Below, one piece after another: positions 9,741-21,021 of a stretch of 64,000 bases of DNA. The DNA is taken from positions 1 through 64,000 of the forward strand of contig JAUIRK010000834.1 in NCBI GenBank assembly GCA_030549495.1, written 5' to 3'. Within the stretch, counting starts at the first letter, position 1. Each line of letters opens with the position of its first letter. The notes below the pieces were generated by a model, which worked only from the letters and a program-made list of their open reading frames with translations, ran no database searches and was not told where the DNA came from. Position numbers and translations under genes: made by a program. This DNA comes from Nectonema munidae (Eukaryota > Nematomorpha > Nectonematoida > Nectonematidae).

Positions 9741-12700
9741 GGTTCTAGGAGAAGCATTGAATGTGGAGAAGAATTGAACATTTTTCTTTTTTTTGATCTT
9801 GCCGCATTTGATGCATATGGTTTGCTTTCTACGCAAGAAGCATTTATTTTCCTCATCACTTCACTGCCACACATCGCATAATCACTTCTCACATCACATT
9901 TTCACACTTATTCACTTCGCAACTTACATCACTTATTATTCACTCATTTTCTTCACTATCACAGAATGATAAATATTATATTATGTTGAAATGAATTATG
10001 TTTTTGTATATTATATTGTGTTGAAAATATTGTAATAAATATTATATTGTGTTGAAAAGCTACAAAATAATTAGTGTGGAAGGGGAAAGGCAGACAATTT
10101 TTAAGTTGAACATTAATTACTTTTAGAAATAATTATTTAGTAAATAAACTAATATTTATATTTTTTACCGTATGATTAAAATATTTAATTTTGAGAATAA
10201 TTTTAATTGAAAAAATTTTATATACTTGTTTTAGTTAATTATATTACCAATATTGTAGATGTTTTCAAGTATTTAATTTTTATTTTATTTTATCATGTTA
10301 TGTCTATGAAACAAAAGTAAAAGGACTTAAGTTAAAAAACTCACTAAACGCCAGTTGCCAAAAAACGAATTTTTGTTATTTTTTGGTTAAACTTTTTTCC
10401 TTTAACATAAATAGTTTTAAATTCATTTCAACCTATATATTGAATATAGGTTATAAATATTTTAAAAAATAATTAGTTTGTTTTTTTAAAAAATAAATTA
10501 AAATATTTTATACTAATTTTTCATTTTTTTAAAATAATATTATAAAAAGTATTTGTTTGGCTAAAAAATGTAAAAAAAATTATTTTATTTTAATAAAAAA
10601 ATATAAATATAAACACGAATATAAAACATAATATAACATAAAAAAACAAAAATATAATAGATATAAACATAAATATAAAATAGTATTAGTTTAAAATAGT
10701 TGACATTCTAAAGCTAGGTCTTCTATTTAAAATAGAAAAATCTAAAATATATGTATCTTGAATTTCTTCCAAATCAAGATTTTTTGCCGGACAAACATAT
10801 GAAGAAATTCTGTTGAGAAAAAGATACATATTTTTGTCATCATTGTATTCTTCATATATTCTCTCAAGTTGCTTTTCTTTTTCCTCTTTTTTTTCTTACT
10901 TCCGCCACTCCAACAATATCCAGAGTCAACAGCTTCAATTTCTGTCATATCTTTCCACAATTTTTCTTCACAATTTATAAAAAAGGAAAAAACTTCCCAA
11001 ACATTTGTTCTTTCTTGAGGTAAGCAAGATTTCATACTAAAAATTTTAAAGATAAAAGTAAAAATCTAAAACAAATCAAAATTTATTCAACCTGTTGTGA
11101 AAACCTTCACAGTGGTTATTAGTTCTCACTTTCCTTTTATACACGTTCCAACTTTTCAAATCATTTAAATTAAACCACGTGGTTTCAAAATATAGGAAAA
11201 ATTCTTCGATATTAAAAACATTCATTAAACTTTTGATTTTTCTATACACTACTTTAACCTAAAATTTAAAAAAATATATAAAGATTACAATTATAAATAA
11301 AATTAAAAAAATTATTCTTGTATAGTTAAAAAAAATATCTGAACATATAATATGAATTAAAATAAAAAGTGGAAGAAAAGCAAAAACAAGTAAAAATTTG
11401 ATACACTTGCGAAATGATTCGCTTGTTGAGTATAATCTTCCATAACCTAAGGCTTTAATACTTTGGGAAAAATGAAAATAGCAGCCTGTAAATTGTGCAT
11501 TTGGAAATTCTTAAAAAAAAAATTTATATTATAGTTTTAGTAAAAATTTTATGTAAAAAAACTTTTTTATTAGCAGATAAAATAGCACTTTCATAATCGG
11601 ATGTAATAGTCTTTACTTGAGAAACATTAACATGTAACTTTAAAACTTTATAAATTTCTCTTAAATAAAATGCAACAATGTTAAACCAAAAAATTAGAAA
11701 TGATAAATAAAACCTGTAAGTTTCTTCTTTTTTATCACAAGCCAGTGAATACAAAATAGGTAGCTGTACTTTATTGTGGAAAGTATGAATTGTTACGATT
11801 TGAAGAAACATGTCAGGTGATTTTTTGAAAGTACCATCAATATAAATATTTTCGATTGTTGGAACTTGATTTAAATAATTAAAAATTTTGCCATGAAATA
11901 CTATGAGCCTTTTATTTGATGGAACATATTTGTCCAGTTGTAAAAATGGTACCCCATTTATTGTTTGGTATTTTTCGGGGATTGTAAAGGTAATCAATTT
12001 TGGGGGATTTAATCTTTTTTTATTGTATCGAATTCTTCGGAAAATTGTTTGTCTTGATGATGTACTTTCTCTATCATCCTGAGTTAAGATTGACAAGTTA
12101 TCTCTAAAAAAATTTTTTTAATTAAAAGTTATATTTCTTCAAAAAATTACTGATAAATAAGGCTGGTTGCTTTCATAGAGTTTTCTGCCTGATCTTTGAT
12201 TTTTCTATTGAATTCAGCCACTCTTTCATTTATTTTATCATGATTGTGTGATACAATTTTGAGTGGTGTCATGGCTGCATTTTTTTGTAGATAATTCTTC
12301 CTAAAATTTGTAATAAATTAAAAAAATCCCTCATAATAAAACTTATATAATAACAATGTGTTATTGATCACTACTCTCATAAACCTATAATTTTTAGAAG
12401 TAAAAATACAAAAAAATTAGAAAAATAAAATTTAAATAAGCAAAAAACCAATCTATCTAATAATTATTTATAAAGTAAGATTACATTATTTAAAAAAAAA
12501 TTAATTATTTTTTAACATTTTAATAAAAAAAAACTATCATATATTTTATTGAGTTTATAAAAAAAATTGTTTAATTGCAAAGTATCTAACGTTTTCAGAT
12601 GTAAAAATAGTTATATTAAACTTTCAAACTGTTCTAAACGTAATTCTAATCATGTATTCAAATAGAATTAAAAAAAACTCAATTTATAAAAAATCAAAAA

Positions 12701-13318
12701 ACTATTTATTTAATTAGTGCTAGAGTAAATATGAAAATTTTATTAAAGTTAATATAAAAATAGCTTCAAAAATTAACTTGAAATAAAAAAGTTTACCTGG
12801 ACACGATGGTCTTGTACAATAATAATGTAAAGTACTAAAAAACTCTTTTTTTTTTTAAAATATAAGTAACCTTCAATAAGCATCTTCAAATGAAACAAAT
12901 TAAGAAAGAAAAAAATAAAGCAAGAAAAAAAATAATTATAAAGCAATAAAGAGTTATGAAAATAATGATAGTGAGAAGTGAGGTATAGTAAAACATGTGT
13001 GGTAATGAAGTGATGAGGAAAATAAATGCTTCTTTTATTAGTAGCAAACCATATGCTTCAAATGCGGCAAAATCAAAAAAAAGAAAAATGTTCAGTTCAG
13101 ACACTTAAAAATTGTCTGCCTTTCCCCTTCCACACTAATTATTGTGAATAAGTGTGAAAATGTGATGTGAGAAGTGATTATGCGATGTGTGGCAGTGAAG
13201 TGATGAGGAAAATAAATGCTTTTTGCGTAGAAAGCAAACCATATGCATCAAATGCGGCAAGATCAAAAAAAAGAAAAATGTTCAATTCTTCTCCACATTC
13301 AATGCTTCTCCGTTTACC
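9741..13318 (-). mobile_element. MULE (Mutator-like) DNA transposon with long terminal inverted repeats
   Basis: The left end starts GGTTCTAGGAGAAGCATTGA, and the right end is its complement (…CTTCTCCGTTTACC). The inverted repeats extend about 175 bp, with a further matched block at 10070-10107 against 13105-13141. The flanks share GATAAAAT (9733-9740 and 13319-13326), an 8- to 9-bp target duplication as expected for Mutator-type elements. The same target is present uninterrupted at 14501-14516. Part of the right inverted repeat is duplicated in tandem (12990-13100 and 13190-13290). The 3.58-kb length and the multi-exon transposase make this an autonomous-type copy. Confidence 0.85.
10742..12845 (-). 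CDS. MULE transposase gene with FLYWCH finger, split by short introns
   Basis: I read six minus-strand coding blocks: (1) about 12845-12797, LHYYCTRPSCPG, ending at a CCAG/GTAAAC donor; (2) 12300-12151, NAAMTPLKIVSHNHDK and KIKDQAENS; (3) 12103 to about 11550, YIDGTFKKSP, LACDKKEETY, DYESAILSAN; (4) about 11513-11425, FPNAQFTGCYFHFSQ; (5) about 11260-11088, RKVRTNNHCEGFHNRL; (6) 11035-10742, the C-terminus with a basic KKKKRKKK run. Blocks 1 and 2 form a C2H2-like FLYWCH finger. Blocks 3-5 hold the MULE DDE core (DGT, SDYE, GC.FH, TNN..EGFH). The block 2 to block 3 junction keeps the frame exactly. The frame slips by one near A runs at about 12284 and at the end of block 3, so the gene may be slightly broken. 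Confidence 0.78.
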
Positions 13319-15700
13319 GATAAAATAAACCACACACGCGTGCTAAAGATGTGGTGAAGCGTATGCGAGATAAGAATTTCCTGCGCTCACAAACGCGTAA
13401 TGCAACATGTGTTTCTTTCTTCGCATAGTTAACCGCTAAAATCAATAACAATCGTTTTAGAATCAATAATGTGATTTATTCTTCGCACACTGTCGGTATA
13501 AAAATAACGAGTGCCCTTCGTTAAAAATTAGAAAGGTTGTTTCTAAACTAAATAAAAGTAGACTATGATTATCCAACAAAACTCATAATTTCTTCAATGT
13601 GGATGCATGCGCACACGTGTTAGATTCGAAAATTATAATTATTTTATAAAAATATAGAAATAAATTTAGGATTACAGTGAAAAAAAATAAATTCATGAGA
13701 TTACTTATTGAGAAAAACTTATTAAAACACGTGAAAAAAAAATAAATTCATGAGATTACTTATTGAGAAAAATTGATTAAAACACATATTTTGATCTATT
13801 TATCTTCTCTTTAGAAATTAATATGAAGTAAACAATAATAGAAATAATATTTATCCAAAACATATTTTTTTCGAATCAAAGTGTAAATCAAACTCGCACT
13901 TAAATTTTTGATGATTAATTCAAAAGAAGTAAAAAACTAATGTTAATTTATAAAAAACCGAAAACTAAAATGATTTTATAAAAATCTAAAAATAAATAGT
14001 GGACTACGATTATCTAACAAAACTTGTACATTCGATCTACATTTTTCACTTCAAAAATAATTTTAAATTTATTAGATAAACATTATACTGACCAATAAAA
14101 AAAACGAAGGTTAATTTATAAAAAAAAAAGGAAAAACTAATACTATTTTATAAAAATCTACAAATAAATTTAGATTCTGAGAGTAGAGTCGCTTTATAAT
14201 TGTGCTGGAAATTGTCACATAATATAGGTAAAAATTTGTCCTAATGAAAGGAGCTTTAGTTTAAAATGCATCCCTTATCTGCTAATTAATGGTATGAAGC
14301 CCATGGAAAATAAAAACAGTAAAATGGTATTTCTTAAGTACTTATGGTATAAGTAATGTATTCTGAAAGCCCATAAAAAATGCTTTAATTTGGTATATCG
14401 CATGATGCATTTTGTTGAAAAATGTGAAAGTTATAAGCGTTTTAATATTTGACTAAGATTTAAGCTAGCAACACTACAAATAAACTAAGCGTACACTAGA
14501 CCGATAAAATAAACCACACACGCGTGCTAAAGATGTGGTGTAGCGTATGTTAGATAAGAATTCACTGCGCTCACAAACGCGTAATGCAACATGTGTTCAT
14601 CTTTCTTCGCATAGTTATGCTCTAAAATCAATCAATCAATAATGTGATTTATTATTCGCACACTGTCGGTATAAATATAACGAATGCTCTTCGTTAAAAA
14701 TTAAAAAGGTTGTATCTAAACTAAATAAAAGTAGACTACGATTATCCAACAAAATTCGTACATTCAATCGACAAAACCACACACGCGTGCTAAAGATGTG
14801 GTGAAGCGTATGTTAGATAAGAATTCACTGCGCTCACAAACGCGTAATGCAACATGTGTTAATCTTTCTTCGCATAATTATGCTCTAAAATTAATCAATA
14901 ATGTGATTTATTCTTCGCACACTGTCGGTATAATTTTTAACGAATGCCCTTCGTTAAAAATTAGAAAGGTTGTATCCAAACTAAATAAAAGTAGACTACG
15001 ATTATCAAACAAAACTCTTACATTTAATCGACATTTTTCACTTGAAAAATAATTTAAAATTTATTAGAAAAATATTATACTGACCTATACTACTGACCCA
15101 TAAAAAGTAAAAAATATATATTAATTTTCGACAGTTTTATTTAACTATGACATTTTAAAATGTTAAAAACCATATTCTACCTTTGTGAATATAAAATTTT
15201 GAAGAAATTATATATAAACTCATCACGTTAATTATTGGTATTTTTTGAAACTAGATAAAAGTTGACTGACCTCACATAAAAGCGGATTTTGGAAAAATAA
15301 AAATATATTTATTTGTAAAACCTAGCCTATTTTACCCACAAAGAGTATAGCTTCAAATCTTGTATATTCGATCAACATTTTTCACTTCAAAAATAATTTA
15401 AAATTTATTAGAAAAACATTATACTGACCTATACTACTGACCCATAAAAAGTAAAAAATATATATTAATTTTCGACAGTTTTCTTCAACTATGAAATTTT
15501 AAAATGTAAAAAATCATATTTTACCTTTGTGAATATAAAATATTGAAAAAATATTATATAAATTAAGAACGTTAATTATCATTGGTATTTTTTGAAACTA
15601 GATAAAACTTGACTGACATCACATAAAAGCAGATTTTAGAAAAATGAAAATATATTTATTTGTATAACCTAGCCTATGTTAACCACAAAGAGTATACCTT
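13319..15700. repeat. Modular repeat field (X, Y and Z modules)
   Basis: Module Y, about 260 bp, contains CACACACGCGTGCTAAAGAT and GCACACTGTCGGTATAA. It occurs near 13319-13570, 14509-14770 and 14772-15040. Module X recurs at 14253-14508. A module with ACATTTTTCACTTCAAAAAT recurs near 14030, 15030 and 15370. A module of about 325 bp starting near CCTATACTACTGACCCATAA is in tandem at 15085-15370 and 15430-15700. A 55-bp unit with TAAATTCATGAGATTACTTA is doubled at 13690-13790. The reading frame at 14798-15052 is only a translation of module Y. No enzyme is encoded, so this looks like the expanded interior of a non-autonomous element or young satellite DNA. Confidence 0.75.
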
Positions 15701-15970
15701 TCCAATGATACCATTTTCATTTATTTATTTTTTAAAAAAAGACAGATTATGCTTCAACAAAAAGGTGGTCCGTAATTTTTTCAAAAATTTTTTGAAGTAA
15801 TGTCCATTTATTAAAATTTTTTAAAACTTTTGCAAAAATAAATTATTCTAGAGTATGTAGCAAACGATAAGCTTTCTAATGATATATATATCATGAAAAA
15901 GAAATATTGAAAAACAGTTTAATTCTTTCTTCAAATCAAATAAGTAAAAATTTTCAAAAAGTAGTATTGG

Positions 15971-15977
15971 TAGTAGT

Positions 15978-16009
<32 letters not shown>
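15971..16009. repeat. TAG/ATT trinucleotide microsatellite
   Basis: A short TAG run passes into about ten ATT repeats. Confidence 0.9.
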
Positions 16010-16013
<4 letters not shown>

Positions 16014-16469
16014 TACATAAACATTTCAACCAATCATATAGTTTTTATGAAATAAAACTGCAATTTCAAAGTTAAATTTTTTGAACTTTTAGATAGAATT
16101 TTTGAAATGTGGCTTTCAATATGTATGTAAAATATTTTTTGAAAATTTTTATTTTAAGTATATTTTTTAAGCATTTTACGATTTACACATTTAAATATAT
16201 AATAAGGCCGGCATGTTTGGCGAGTTGTCTCCCCGGAGGTCTTGCCAGACCTCTGATATATAAATAACTTTCACACGAAAAAAAGATAAAATGAAATAAA
16301 TCAAAAAGAGATTCAACCGTAAAGGAAACGATATTTCAAGAGAAGTTTTCAAACTAAGTGGTTTGAAGATTTTTTCGATTAAAATGTTAGAAGAAGGTTC
16401 TAATTTCAACCATTTTTGAAAGAGAGTGTTTATAAATATTGAGGTAAATAAATATTTTTTAATTGAGGT

Positions 16470-18015
16470 TTATGTATGTGAATGGAAATAATGCGTTATT
16501 TTCTTCTGCTTATATGCTTTAGAGTGCAGATTTTCTAGGAACTCGTAAATCGAAATACTACTCCTAACAATTTCTGAAGGTAAATCTTCTCTTTTCAACA
16601 AATATTGATAAAGTTTAGCTGAAATTGCTTTAGCTTCAGTTAAAGTGAGATTGCTTTTTTCAGCTTCTTCAGGATTAGTTGAGTCCCAGATTGCTCCTCC
16701 CCATAAACATTGGATGACTGATCCAATTCCACTTCCCTTATAATATTATCATCACTTCTTTTTTGATGAGTTATAACATGTTCATCTATTGAAATGAACT
16801 CGTCAATTTCTTTTTCATTTAAACTATTCTCTATATAAAGTGTACGCAATGTTTCTTCAGAGTATAGAACTTCAGAATCACATTCTGAATCAAAAACTTG
16901 ATCGAGCGCAAATCCACATTTCTTGAAGCAATTGGCAACAATTGATGAATCAACAGCGTTCGATGAAGAAACTGATAAATGCAGAGCTTGAAGAATGTTA
17001 AGTGAGAAGTTTGGCTTCTCCTCATTTGACAAAAAATATCTGACAAGGTTTACTCTGTACTTGGCTCTGAAACATCTAATTATGCCTTGATCCAGAGGCT
17101 GAATCAAAGCGGTAGAATTGGCTGGTAAATATTCTATTCGAATATTGGAATAAAGTGGTATATTTTTATGAGCTGTACAGTTGTCCAATAATAAAACAAT
17201 TTTTCTCTTCTTTAATTTCATTACATTGTTTAATTTACTTATCCAGTGACAAAAAATCGAGTTTGTCATCCACGACTTTGAGTTGTTTTCATAATCACAA
17301 GGCAAACTTTTCAAACCTTTGAAACAACGTGGTTTTGCATATTTTCCTATTACTAATGGAGGGATCATGTCTTTTCCAGAAGAATTGCAACAAAACAGTA
17401 TAGTCAATCTTTCTTTTGAGAGCTTGCCACCAACACATGAATCACCTTTAAAAGTCAAAGTTTTTTTCGGCATCATTTTATAGAACAAAGCAGTTTCATC
17501 AGCGTTGTATATATTATCTAATGAATACTCTTCTAAAATTTCAACGATTTTCTCTTCTTTCCACTTTTCAACATCTTCCAATGGCACACTTTTTCCTTCC
17601 CCACATATACGTTTGCAGCAAACATTATATCTTTTGGAAAACGTGCTAAGCCAACCATTGCTAGTCTTAAAATTTGCTAAATTGAACTTTTCAGCAAAAA
17701 ACCTTGCCTTTTCACAAATAAGAGGGCCACTTAAAGGAATACCTTCTGCTCTAGCTTCCAAAAGCCAATCATATGTTGCTTTATCAACACTTTCAAATTG
17801 TGCTTTAGATGTTCTTCTTCTTTTTGAAGCATTGGTAGAAGAAAAATTGAAAATTTTGTCTTTGTTTTTAATAAAAGTGGATAAAGTTGAACAACTGATG
17901 TTGTATTTTTTAGCAATTTCATTTTTTTGAAATTGTTTTTTTCAAGTTCATTAAGAATACTTTTCTTTTTAGAAATGTTAAATTGCTTTCGTTTTTGTGG
18001 TGGTACTTTACTCAT
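16470..18015 (-). pseudogene. Tigger transposase, complete span with two frame slips
   Basis: Starting at the ATG at 18015, the N-terminus (MSKVPPQKRKQFNISKKKS) is a pogo/CENP-B-type helix-turn-helix. The second DNA-binding part includes LLEARAEGIPLSGPLICEKA and GWLSTFSKRY. The DDE core shows YNADETALFYK, IVLLLDNCTAHKN and LPANSTALIQPLDQGIIRC, which supply the catalytic acidic residues. The C-terminus ends KKITHYFHSHT with a stop at 16470-16472. The frame shifts by one in a T run near 17930 and again near 16660, with coding sense continuing past both. Full-length span with few lesions suggests a moderately young Tigger. It belongs to the element with ends at 3758 and 18589. Confidence 0.85.
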
Positions 18016-18592
18016 TAAAAATTAAGTTTGATGAAATTTTCTAGAGTGAGAAAAAATAAATTAACTTGCAATTTTCAATGTTAGAAGATAAAAAAAGTAC
18101 AGAATTTATAATAATGAAGTAAGTTGTACAATGATTATGTAAAATTTAAATGACGAAGCAAAATTTCTAACAGATGGTGAAAAGAGAGTGGCAGAGCTTA
18201 GTTGAAAATGATTGAGATGATGAAGAGATGTGCGTGACAAACTAAACAGAGAAATCAAAGCTTTATGATAAAATGATATAGACATTAGAGAACGTGTTGA
18301 GAGATACTGAACAAAAAGAAAGAGAGGGAGAGAGACAGCTAAAAACATATTGAAAGATTTTCTAACATAATGGACAGAGATATGATGAATAAATCTAAGC
18401 ACATGTATGTAATACCCACAAAATGTTCGTGATTACATTTCGTTATATTGAGGATTTTGATATGTTGAAGTTCGTTATAATGAAGTGATTTTTCCTATAA
18501 GAGACATCTTAAGGTCAAGGGAACTAGTGAATGTTTCGTTATATCGAAAATTTCGTTATAACAAGGTTCGTTATATCGAGGTTCGACTGGAT

Positions 18593-19300
18593 AAAAATTA
18601 GAGTTTCTTTCCTTCAAATTAAATATGGCTAGTTGAAGAAGTGAGACCTTCAGAGACGAAATTTTCAACCATGCTCCAAAATCATCGCAAAAAATATTTT
18701 TATCCAATTTTTTTTTTAATGCGAAAGTATGTATCAAATTTTTTTCTATCAGCAACTTTATCATAAACTCTCTCCATTTTTCAAAAAGTAAGAGTATTAC
18801 CGATAAACTCAAAAATATATTACTCAGTAATTTATGTTCTTTCGAGTTTTCATCTAAAATACTTTTATTATTAAACTCGAATATGGAATCATTATCTTCT
18901 ATTGAAAAAGTATTTTTTGTCGAAGTAAAACTATCATGTTTTTTGAAGAAATATCCAAGACTAATGGTACAAAATGATGGTACCAAATTTTTCTATCCTC
19001 GAAAAAAGTAGATGACAACAAAATTCTAAAAATTATATTGCGATCAAATTTTTTTCTAGGATAAAATGTATTTAAAAAACTCATAAATTTACCCTTCAGA
19101 CGATTAACAGACGGATATATTGTTTCAATTGGTATTCCAACTACCGTAGCCAACGCATTTATCGTAACCGTGGAAGACCAAGAGTTGTTTTCGCATACCC
19201 TAATACATTCTTCTTCTAACGTTAGGCTAAGTTTCCAAATTATTTCAATTGCAGTTTTTGTTCTCAGTTCTACAGAAAGATTTTCAGTTCCATTTATCAA
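18593..19300 (-). pseudogene. Vertnin-like domain remnant, interrupted by the Tigger
   Basis: Minus-strand reading gives VELRTKTAIEIIWKLSLTLE, then INALATVVGIPIETIYPSVN, then STFFEDRKIWYHHFVPLV, then CDDFGAWLK. The pattern of RT..E, ALA.V....I..IYP..N and, later, W..NHFVPL is what I recall for the vertnin-like domain found in many uncharacterised invertebrate proteins, often repeat-associated. The frame shifts between 18990 and 18900. The sequence stops at the right Tigger terminus. A same-strand protein remnant begins directly beyond the left Tigger terminus (3757). Vertnin similarity is moderate; cellular role unknown. Confidence 0.5.
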
Positions 19301-20749
19301 AATGAAAACTGAATTGAAGAGACAATTTCATTCGAAATACTTGTCAAGGGAATTAGTTCCCTAGAATATATTTTTTACTTAGATAATCTATTTCAACATC
19401 ATATATATTAGTAGCACCATATCTATAAATAATAGGTGTTAATTAATGACTTATTAGGTTTCAAAAAATAAATTTCATTATTATTCCCATGAAATCCGAC
19501 ATTCTCTTCAAAGCTGTATTAAAATCATATTTTACTTTTTTCATGTTATAAGAACTACAAATAAAACCTAATTTAGAAAACAAATCATAATCAATGAGAC
19601 TGTATATATGTAATGAAATGTTCGCGTATTTTATCAATGCAAAATATGGCGATTGAAAAGCGATTGAACTAAAGAAATTCAATAAATCATTAAACAAGCA
19701 CTCAAAGTATGATTCAAATCATTATTATTAACTTTTAATAAAGTTTGATTACTATATATTATCTTTACTATTGTAAAGATAAGAGTACTTTAATTTATAA
19801 AAAAGGTGAAAAGATTTTAACTTATTTTTATTTAATTTAAAAATGTAATTCATAATAATAAAATAAAATTTTATTACAAATTTAACAAAATTAAAATTTC
19901 GCATATAAAATAAAAATAGAACTAAAGATACTAAGAAAGTTTTCAACATAAAATGGTATGATAAAATATCAAATGAAGAAAAAAGAATTTGCTGTAAAGA
20001 GGAAAAGTATTTTAATAGTAATAGATGCATAACGAAGATTGTTATGACACACAGAAAGGATAAATGGTTTAAAACTTTCAAAAAAACATACGAAAAAGAT
20101 GATGTGATGTGAAGTAAAAGAATACCCGTTTATCATAGAATGACGCGAAATCGAGAGCAATGAAGAAAATATAGATAGAACATGTAGGACTCTGCCTGAA
20201 CTCTTCAGAAAAGAATATAAATATAACAAAAAAATGTACACACATTTTATATGTTTTTAAATATTTTGATAAATTTAATCAAATTTTATAATGGTGCTTT
20301 TTTTGAAAATTTAAATTACTTTGCTTTGAAATTTATTTGCAAATGACAAAAATAAAGTGTGGCCCTTTTATTTTTATTTTAGCCATTAATTTTAGCTTAT
20401 TTATTAATTTCTTATGCGATATTATATTTAAAAATTTAATTATTTTCATTTTAATAAATGACTTTACCTACTTTTCTTGTCAATCAGTAATATGACATTA
20501 CTATTTATTAAAAATTTTGGAGAATCTGTATATTTATATTTTAATAAATATTAAAATTAGCCATATATTTAATTTGGAGATTTTAAGATTATATTTATTT
20601 AATTTCGTTAACTTATATTTTGAGTTATAATATTTTATTGATTTATTTTGATATAATTATAAATTAAATTAATTTTTACTTTTTCTCCTTAAATTCCTTT
20701 TTTTCTGTTTTTGCCCTATAATTCATAAAAATTATTTTAATTCCTAATA
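19301..20749. other. AT-rich stretch, nothing recognised
   Basis: The frames at 19461-19697 and 19752-20241 (minus) are rich in Phe, Leu, Ile and Ser, as expected from translating AT-rich DNA. They match no family I know. No repeat termini were seen. Confidence 0.55.
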
Positions 20750-21021
20750 AGGGTTTTTCAGTCTATTACGTCTTTTTTTTTATAATCAATTACGCCTTTT
20801 TTACATTCAATTACATCGTTTTTGCAAACTGCCAACTTATGCATAAGCTATTTACTAAAACATTTTTGTAAAATGGCTACGAATTCTCTACGGACCACCA
20901 GAGATGTTATGTCGACCACTGCTGATTGGTAGCTTTTTAGTGCAAATATTATTTTGTATACTTATTTTCTTTAAAATAATCTAATTGAATGCAGCAACGA
21001 TGTAATAGATCGAAAAACCCT
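20750..21021. mobile_element. Small foldback MITE, GTCTTTTTT-type units (member 1)
   Basis: The ends are AGGGTTTTTCAGTCTATTAC (from 20750) and the complement of TAGGGTTTTTCGATCTATTA (to 21021). ATA flanks both sides. Just inside the left end are three T-rich units, ATTACGTCTTTTTTTTT, ATTACGCCTTTTTTACA and ATTACATCGTTTTTGC, each preceded by a CAAT- or TTAT-like word. The right arm holds the matching ATTGAATGCAGCAACGATGT segment. No coding content. Confidence 0.65.

Larger units (their letters stand above)
3758..18589 (-). mobile_element. Tigger (pogo/Tc1 superfamily) element opened by nested insertions
   Basis: The left end at 3758 starts CAGTCGAACCTCAATATAAC after a TA. The right end finishes at 18589 with its complement (CGTTATATCGAGGTTCGACTG read forward from 18569). 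Both ends carry several sub-terminal TTCGTTAT words. The transposase (16470-18015, minus) starts about 570 bp inside the right end. A normal Tigger is 2-3 kb, so about 12.5 kb is later insertion: a LINE, a palindrome, a modular repeat field and a MULE. The base pair just outside the right end is not TA, so the ends may have mutated or, less likely, belong to two copies. Confidence 0.6.

Noticed and set aside
14798-15052. 84-residue plus-strand frame
   Set aside because: It is module Y translated; other copies of the module do not keep the frame.
16200-16260. GC-rich hairpin GAGGTCTTGCCAGACCTC as a Helitron 3' end
   Set aside because: The stem is only seven pairs, no CTRR end sits at the right distance, and no Helitron protein or TC 5' end was seen.
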